DNA of 64,000 nucleotides from Actinomadura rudentiformis (GTDB lineage Bacteria; Actinomycetota; Actinomycetes; Streptosporangiales; Streptosporangiaceae). Where the stretch lies: contig NZ_WBMT01000027.1 of the NCBI RefSeq assembly GCF_008923185.1, forward strand, positions 1-64,000, given 5' to 3'. Below the pieces are notes generated by a model. That model saw nothing but the letters and a program-made list of their open reading frames with translations, made no database searches and was not told where the DNA came from. The first letter of the stretch is position 1. Each line of letters starts with the position of its first letter. This document shows, one piece after another, positions 58,764 through 64,000 of the stretch. The translations under genes and the position numbers were made by a program.

Positions 58764-61214
58764 TCAGCTGGATTCTGGACTCCGGCGCACCATCGGCCGG
58801 GCGGGCAGGAGCATCGCGGCGGCACCGGGGCCGGCCACGAGCAGGAGGATCGCCGCGAAGGTCAGCGGCGGTACGGCGGGCAGCGGCAGGCCCGTGACGG
58901 CGGTGGCGAACGCCAGCAGCGTGACTCCGGCGATCAGGGTTCCGACGGCCAGCCCGACGCCGAGCATGATGGCCGCCTCCAGCCGGAGCATCCGCAGTAC
59001 CTGGCGGCGGGTCGCGCCCACCAGGCGGAGCAGGGCGAGTTCGCGGCGCCGGGAGGCGGTCGCGAGTGCCAGCGTCGTCACCAGTCCGATGACGATGAAC
59101 CCGCAGATGGCCAGCACCACCACGTAGCTCATGAAGCCTTGCAGCCGGAGCTCCTCGGACTGTTGCGCGCCGAAGGCGTCCTGCGTGATGACCCCGGCTC
59201 CGGCGTGGCGGGCGAGGGCGGGGCGCAGATCCGCGTCGCCCCGTACGAGGATGTGGTCGTCCAGGGGCGTCGTGGTGTGCGCGGCGACCGTGGCGCGGGG
59301 GAGGAGCACGTCACCGAACCCCAGGCCGCGCTCGTAGATCGCCACGACCCGGGCCTTGATCGGGGTGCCGTCTCCGAGCCAGAAGTTCTGCTCCTGACCC
59401 AGCCGGATGCCTTCGGCGACGCTCTCGCTGAGCGCGACGGTGCCGGGGCCGCGGAGGTCGGCGAGAGAGCCCTTCGTCACGCCCGGGTCCATCGTCTGCG
59501 TGATCCCCTCGGGGCTGACGCCCTTGGCGGAGAGCGAGCGGAGGTTGTTCTCCGCGAGTTCCCTGACGGACATCACGACGGTGGTCTGCTTGACGGCGGT
59601 CGCGGCCCGCACGCCGGGAGTGCTCCGCACGGCGTCGAGCACGCCGGAGGGCAGTCCCGGACCCTTCGGCACGACGATCCGGTCCGCGCGCGCCCCTTCG
59701 GCCGCCTGCACCTCCGTCGCGCGGACGGACGTCGACTGCGCGAAGAGTTGCACCCCGGCGAACGCGACCGCCAGCGCGACCGGCGTGATGACCGAGCCGA
59801 GCCGCAGCGCCGCCGCGCCGATGTTGATGTCCGCGAGCCGCCCGGCCACGGGTGCCGCGGCGCGCAGGACCCGGCCGAACACGCGCCCGCCGCGCCGCGC
59901 GATGAGCGGGGAGAGGAGCGCGGTCGCCACGATCAGCGTGATCACCAGCCCGCCGATCGAGGCGGCGGCGGCCGATCCGCTCGCCAGCGTCGAGACGCCG
60001 AGCGCGTTCACCCCCAGGACGAGGAACACCACACCCGTGACGACCCGCCAGCGAGGCAGCGAGCCCGACTCGACGGCCGCCTCGCCGAGCGCCTCGACCG
60101 GCCGGATGCGGGTGGCGCGGAGCGAGGCGAAGAACGCCGAGAGGATCGCTGTCAGCAGGCTGATGAGCAGTGCGGCCAGCGCGGGCAGCGGGCTGAGCGA
60201 CAGCCCGAAACCGTCCGGGAGCACGTCCCTGGCCACCATGGCCCGGTGCATCGCGGCGCCGAGCGCCAGTGCGAGCAGGCCGCCGAGCAGCCCTGCGGGC
60301 AGGGCCGTCCGGAGCGTCTCCCGCATGATCCGGCCACGGACCTGCCAGGGCGTGGCGCCGACGGCGCGCAGCAACGCGAACTCGCGGCCGCGTTCCCGGA
60401 TCGACAGGGCGATCAGACCCCCGACGACCACCAGCGCCGTCATCACGGCGACCGCGCCGAACGAGGCGGCCATATCGATCATGTCGGGGCGTGCGGCCCG
60501 CACGGTCAGGTCCTCGGCGTCTCCCCGCGCGGCGCCCGTCTTCACCATGAGTCCCGGGGCGGCCTTCTTCAGCGCGGCGGTGTCCACGCGTCCACCGGCG
60601 ATCACCGCCAGCGCGTCCGCCTGCCCGGGGTGACCGCTCAGCGCCGCCGCTGCCTGCGGTGCGAAGAACGCGCCGGGCGGACCGCCCGCCTTGACCAGCC
60701 CGGTGACCCGGAACGGCTGGGGAGCACCGGTCGTCTGGAGCCCGATCACACTGCCCGCCGCCACTCGCGCGCGAGCCGCCGTGACGGTGTCGAGCACGAC
60801 CTCGTCCGGCGCCTGCGGGGCACGGCCGGACCCCTGCTCGTAGGAGTGGAGCGCCGCCGAATCCCAGCCATGGCCGGTGACCGTCACGCCCGACGCCGTC
60901 AGCACGGGAAACGACACGTCCGCGATGACCGCCCGCACACCCGGCACGGCTCGCAGGCGCTCGGCAGCCGCGAGCGGGACGCGGGCGCGTTCGGTCAGCG
61001 GCCGCGTCTGCTTCTCCGGTTCCGACCCGGCCCGCTTCTGCCGGACCGAGACCGACTGCTCACCGGTGACGACCGCCGCGGCCGCCTCGTACCGGTCCAC
61101 CGGCGCGTGCGCCCGCAGCGCGGACTCCAGAAGCACGCCGCACGAACCGACCAGCGCGGCGGCGAACACCAACGCCACGAACACGCCCGCCAGGGCGCCC
61201 TTCGGCGGCTTCAC
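58764..61214 (-). CDS. ABC transporter permease with two FtsX domains
   Basis: The 816-residue permease begins KPPKGALAGVFVALVFAAALVGSC (first membrane segment 8-28). It has a large ectodomain (about 35-240), a membrane block around 250-440 (AVAVMTALVVVGGLIALSIRERGREFALLRAVG in parts), and a second ectodomain and membrane block ending at 816 (IGLVTTLALATASRRRELALLRLVG in parts). Its GTG start overlaps the ATPase stop by GTGA. With the divergent kinase and regulator it forms a layout often used for sensing and exporting cell-envelope-active peptides; substrate is inference. Confidence 0.9.
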   Translation of the reverse strand: MKPPKGALAGVFVALVFAAALVGSCGVLLESALRAHAPVDRYEAAAAVVTGEQSVSVRQKRAGSEPEKQTRPLTERARVPLAAAERLRAVPGVRAVIADVSFPVLTASGVTVTGHGWDSAALHSYEQGSGRAPQAPDEVVLDTVTAARARVAAGSVIGLQTTGAPQPFRVTGLVKAGGPPGAFFAPQAAAALSGHPGQADALAVIAGGRVDTAALKKAAPGLMVKTGAARGDAEDLTVRAARPDMIDMAASFGAVAVMTALVVVGGLIALSIRERGREFALLRAVGATPWQVRGRIMRETLRTALPAGLLGGLLALALGAAMHRAMVARDVLPDGFGLSLSPLPALAALLISLLTAILSAFFASLRATRIRPVEALGEAAVESGSLPRWRVVTGVVFLVLGVNALGVSTLASGSAAAASIGGLVITLIVATALLSPLIARRGGRVFGRVLRAAAPVAGRLADINIGAAALRLGSVITPVALAVAFAGVQLFAQSTSVRATEVQAAEGARADRIVVPKGPGLPSGVLDAVRSTPGVRAATAVKQTTVVMSVRELAENNLRSLSAKGVSPEGITQTMDPGVTKGSLADLRGPGTVALSESVAEGIRLGQEQNFWLGDGTPIKARVVAIYERGLGFGDVLLPRATVAAHTTTPLDDHILVRGDADLRPALARHAGAGVITQDAFGAQQSEELRLQGFMSYVVVLAICGFIVIGLVTTLALATASRRRELALLRLVGATRRQVLRMLRLEAAIMLGVGLAVGTLIAGVTLLAFATAVTGLPLPAVPPLTFAAILLLVAGPGAAAMLLPARPMVRRSPESS

Positions 61215-61951
61215 AAGATCTCCCAGTGGGCCATCACGGTGGTGGGGGTGGGGTCGGCGAGCTCGGCGACGATCTCGCCGTCCCGCAGGAAGAGCACCGA
61301 GTCGGCCCATGCGGCCGCCATCGGGTCATGCGTCACCAGCACCACGGTCTGCCCGGTCTGGTCCGCCGCCTCGCGGAGCAAGCCCAGCACGTCACGCGCC
61401 GAACGCGGGTCGAGGGCTCCCGTGGGCTCGTCCGCGAACACGACCTCGGGCCTGGTGATGAGGGCTCGCGCGACGGCCGCCCGCTGTTGCTGCCCACCGG
61501 ACAGCTCGGACGGCCGGTGCCGGAGCCGGTCCGTGAGCCCGACGCGTCCCACGACCTCGGCGAGCCACCGTGGATCGGCGCGCGCGCCGCTGAGATGGAG
61601 CGGGAGGGTGATGTTCTGCTCGACGTCCATGGACGGGATCAGGTTGAACGACTGGAACACGAACCCGATCCGTTCGCGCCGCAGCCGGGTCCGCTTGGCC
61701 TCGCTGAGGCGGCCGATGTCGGTGCCGCCGATCAGGACCGAGCCGGAGGTCGGGCGGTCGAGGCCGGACGCGCAGTGCAGGAACGTGCTCTTGCCCGAGC
61801 CGGACGGCCCCATGACGGCCGTGAAGCCGCCGCGCGGGAACGCCCTGGAGACGCCGCGCAGCGCCGTCACCGAGCCGTACGACCGGGTGACCTCCTCCAT
61901 CCGCACCGCATAGGCCGTCGCCTCAGCCGCCTGCGACATCAATGTCGTCAT
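61211..61951 (-). CDS. ABC transporter ATP-binding protein, MacB/LolD-like
   Basis: The 246-residue ATPase has Walker A GPSGSGKSTFLHCASGLDRP, Q-loop FVFQSFNLIPSMDVEQNI, signature ELSGGQQQRAAVARAL, Walker B VVFADEPTGALDPRSA, and H-loop VLVTHDP. GAGAGGGA just before the ATG at 61951 supports the start. It is first in a two-gene operon with the FtsX permease and divergent from a histidine kinase, with an 18-bp palindrome between. Confidence 0.93.
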   Translation of the reverse strand: MTTLMSQAAEATAYAVRMEEVTRSYGSVTALRGVSRAFPRGGFTAVMGPSGSGKSTFLHCASGLDRPTSGSVLIGGTDIGRLSEAKRTRLRRERIGFVFQSFNLIPSMDVEQNITLPLHLSGARADPRWLAEVVGRVGLTDRLRHRPSELSGGQQQRAAVARALITRPEVVFADEPTGALDPRSARDVLGLLREAADQTGQTVVLVTHDPMAAAWADSVLFLRDGEIVAELADPTPTTVMAHWEIL

Positions 61952-62040
61952 GTTCCCTCTCGCTCTCGACCGTTCTCTCACCTGGTCGAACGTAGGGTCC
62001 GGAGACGGTCGGCCACATGGGCTCGCACCCCCGGATCGGA

Positions 62041-62058
62041 GGTGTAGCCAGCTACACC
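62041..62058. promoter_or_regulatory. 18-bp palindrome, probable response-regulator binding site
   Basis: GGTGTAGC-CA-GCTACACC is a perfect inverted repeat with 8-bp arms and a 2-bp centre. It lies 90 bp from the ABC ATPase start and 63 bp from the kinase start. NarL/LuxR-type regulators, such as the one encoded downstream, bind short inverted repeats of this kind. Confidence 0.65.
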
Positions 62059-62120
62059 ACGAGCCGGGGAGCGGGTGCCATTCCGGCGGGTCTGAACGGT
62101 CCCCTAACGTGAGCTGCGAT

Positions 62121-63383
62121 ATGGGACTAGAGAAGGCCATGAAGTACGCGCTGAGACGCAGCAGGGACGCCACCACCTTCCTGGCAGGCGGCCTGCGCAC
62201 CGCGCTTCCCGCGCTCCTCGGCACCTGCCTTCTTCCGCTCGTGGCGTTCCTGTCGATCCTGGTGATCGCCATTCCCTGGCTGCCGGAGGTCGCCCGCCCG
62301 CTGCGGGCCCTGACCAGTGCCGAACGGCGCAGGGTGGCCCGGGTGCTGGGCCACGAGATCCCCGAGCCTTATGCGCCGCCGCGCGGCACGTCGTTCGAGC
62401 AGGGCTTCGCGCTCCTGCGCACGCCCTCCACCTGGCGTGACCTGGCGTGGATGGTCCTGCACGGCTACGGCGGGCTGCTCGCGGGGGTGATGGCCGTCGC
62501 GCTGTGGCCGTCGATCCTTTTCTCGCTGTCCCTGCCGCTGTGGTGGTGGGCGGCGCCGGAAGGCTCGCAGTCGGCGTTCATCGTCCTGGACAGCTGGCAC
62601 AAGGCGCTGACCATGCCGTTCTTGCAGGCCGGCATCAACATCCTGGCCCTGTGGTGGCTGGTGCCGCGGTTGGCACGGTGGCAGGCGTGGATCGCCGCCA
62701 AGCTGCTCGGGCCGACCCGCGGGGTCAGCCTCGCCGAACGGGTCGAACAGCTGACCGAGACGCGGGCGGAGGCACTGGAGGCCCACGGCGCCGAGCTGCG
62801 CCGCATCGAACGCGATCTGCACGACGGCACGCAGGCCCAGCTGGTCTCGGTCGCGCTGCGGCTCGGCCTCGCCGACCGGCGGTTCGACGCCGATCCGGGG
62901 GCCGCCCGCGCGCTGTTCCTGGAGGCCAGGGAGGGGATCGAGGACGCCCTGACCCAGCTGCGCACCGTCATCCGGGGCATCTACCCGCCGATCCTGTCCG
63001 ACCGCGGCCTGCCCGGTGCCGTCCGCGCCCTCGCCGCCGGGCAGCACATCCCGATCACCGTGGAGATCGAGCTGGAGGTCGGCGGGACGGAACGCCGCGT
63101 CCCGGCGGCGGTGGAGGCGGCCGCCTACTTCGTCGTCGCCGAGGCCCTGACCAACATCGCCAAGCACAGCGGCGCCGCCGCGGCCCAGGTGACACTGCGC
63201 CGGGACGGTGACCGGCTGCGGATCATCGTGCGGGACGATGGGAAGGGCGGCGCGGATCCGGCCCGCGGCAGCGGGCTGGCCGGGATCCGCCGCCGGGTCG
63301 CCGCGCTGGACGGCGACACCCGGGTCGACAGCCCCGTCGGCGCGGGAACGACACTCGAGGTGGAGCTGCCGTGCGGATCGTGA
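62121..63383 (+). CDS. Sensor histidine kinase (HisKA_3 type, NarL-pathway)
   Basis: The 420-residue kinase has about four membrane segments in two pairs (about 26-52, then 112-145 and 165-183) with little extracellular sequence, forming a sensor_domain region. The HisKA_3 dimerisation helix carries H234 in RRIERDLHDGTQAQLVSVALRL. The ATPase domain has N345 in VVAEALTNIAKHS, DDGKGG (373 on) and SGLAGIRRRV. It senses an unknown stimulus, perhaps membrane stress, and phosphorylates the downstream regulator. A TAACGT box ends 10 nt before the ATG at 62121; ATG 62139 is an alternative start. Confidence 0.92.
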   Translation: MGLEKAMKYALRRSRDATTFLAGGLRTALPALLGTCLLPLVAFLSILVIAIPWLPEVARPLRALTSAERRRVARVLGHEIPEPYAPPRGTSFEQGFALLRTPSTWRDLAWMVLHGYGGLLAGVMAVALWPSILFSLSLPLWWWAAPEGSQSAFIVLDSWHKALTMPFLQAGINILALWWLVPRLARWQAWIAAKLLGPTRGVSLAERVEQLTETRAEALEAHGAELRRIERDLHDGTQAQLVSVALRLGLADRRFDADPGAARALFLEAREGIEDALTQLRTVIRGIYPPILSDRGLPGAVRALAAGQHIPITVEIELEVGGTERRVPAAVEAAAYFVVAEALTNIAKHSGAAAAQVTLRRDGDRLRIIVRDDGKGGADPARGSGLAGIRRRVAALDGDTRVDSPVGAGTTLEVELPCGS

Positions 63384-64000
63384 TCGCGGAGGACAACGCC
63401 CTGCTGCGCGAGGGGCTGGTCCTGCTGCTGACGAGCGACGGGCACGAGGTCGTCGCCGTCGCCGACACCGGTCCGGAGATCGTGCCCGCCCTGCTGGCGC
63501 ACCGGCCCGACGTGGCCGTCCTCGACGTCCGGCTCCCGCCGGGCTTCCGCGACGAGGGCCTGCGGGCCGCGATCGAGGCGCGCAAGGCGCTGCCCGACCT
63601 GCCGGTGCTCGTCCTCTCCCAGTACGTGGAGGAGACGTACGCGACCGAGCTCCTGGCGGGCGGTGCCCAGGGCATCGGCTACCTCCTCAAGGACAGGGTC
63701 GGCCGCGTCGAGGAGTTCCTGGACGCGCTGCAACGCGTCGCCGCCGGCGGCACCGCACTCGACCCGGAGGTGGTCTCCCAGCTCATGACACGCCGTTCAC
63801 CGCTGCAGGGGCTCACCCCGCGCGAGCGCGAGGTGCTCGCGCTCATGGCGCAGGGCCACGACAACGCCACCATCGCCAAGACCCTCGTCATCACGGAGCG
63901 GTCCGTCAGCAAGCACATCGGGAGCATCTTCCTGAAGCTCGACCTGCCGCCCAGCGACAGCGGCCACCGCCGCGTGCTCGCCGTGCTGGCCTACCTGAAC
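63371..64000 (+). CDS. NarL/LuxR-type response regulator (cut by window end)
   Basis: The frame opens with GTG at 63371, overlapping the kinase stop by 13 bp, and stays open to the end of the window (210 codons, no stop). The receiver domain has the acidic pair E7-D8, the phospho-acceptor D52 in VAVLDVRLPPG, and the conserved Lys in YLLKDRVG. The C-terminal LuxR HTH has LTPREREVLALMAQGHDNATIAKTLVITERSVSKHI. It is the partner of the upstream kinase, and the palindrome at 62041-62058 is its likely site. A few residues at the C-terminus are probably missing. Confidence 0.93.
   Translation, partial: MRIVIAEDNALLREGLVLLLTSDGHEVVAVADTGPEIVPALLAHRPDVAVLDVRLPPGFRDEGLRAAIEARKALPDLPVLVLSQYVEETYATELLAGGAQGIGYLLKDRVGRVEEFLDALQRVAAGGTALDPEVVSQLMTRRSPLQGLTPREREVLALMAQGHDNATIAKTLVITERSVSKHIGSIFLKLDLPPSDSGHRRVLAVLAYLN

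Noticed and set aside
58050..61913. 1287-codon open frame on the plus strand
   Set aside because: It lies antisense to the DUF4253, FtsX permease and ATPase genes, has Arg/Gly/Ala-rich composition without recognisable domains, and is explained by high-GC codon bias of the opposite strand.

Overview
The window is high-GC DNA with strong G/C codon third positions, a run of TetR, MerR, AraC and ROK regulators, an F420-type luciferase-like oxidoreductase, the small actinobacterial families DUF5302, DUF2795 and DUF5988, and many genes whose -10 box lies only 6-7 nt before the start codon (leaderless transcripts). This points to a filamentous actinobacterium. A Streptosporangiales/Thermomonosporaceae-type genome (Actinomadura or Nonomuraea-like) is my inference, not a demonstrated assignment. 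The window opens on the 5S rRNA gene that ends an rRNA operon. No other RNA gene, CRISPR array, prophage or insertion sequence was seen. No gene-free gap exceeds about 240 bp.

Layout. 0-10 kb: the 5S gene and its terminator, then small catabolic and stress genes (saccharopine-dehydrogenase-like enzyme, AraC regulator, hemerythrin, two class-C beta-lactamase-fold hydrolases, a TetR/old-yellow-enzyme pair, an EEP nuclease, an AlkZ-like protein, a PPM-type methyltransferase). 10-17 kb: an RsbW-like ATPase, GPP34, a MurA with Asp in place of the catalytic Cys, and several regulator/enzyme pairs with visible palindromic operators. 17-31 kb: NmrA-like protein, aminotransferase, aldo/keto reductase, acyl-CoA synthetase, a large FAD monooxygenase, small stress-type proteins, an aromatic amino acid decarboxylase carrying a minisatellite, a PPOX flavoprotein and an exported isoaspartyl peptidase. 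31-40 kb: TetR/LLM pair with twin operators, a cytosolic S41 peptidase with a small partner, a MacB-like ABC exporter, and a peptidase M20.

40-53 kb is a nutrient-uptake island. It holds a five-gene peptide ABC importer, a convergent ROK repressor, and a four-gene polar amino acid importer (order ATPase, lipoprotein, permease, permease) that runs directly into an asparaginase and CutC. The exported isoaspartyl peptidase at 27-28 kb fits the same theme of recovering aspartate and asparagine, although it is not linked.

53-64 kb: a spermidine-synthase-like protein, a PAS/GAF/PP2C/HATPase signalling protein, an exported zinc-peptidase-like fusion, an I36-like secreted protein, a DUF4253 protein, and finally a FtsX-type ABC transporter divergent from a histidine kinase/response regulator pair. 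An 18-bp palindrome lies between them. The response regulator runs off the end of the window.
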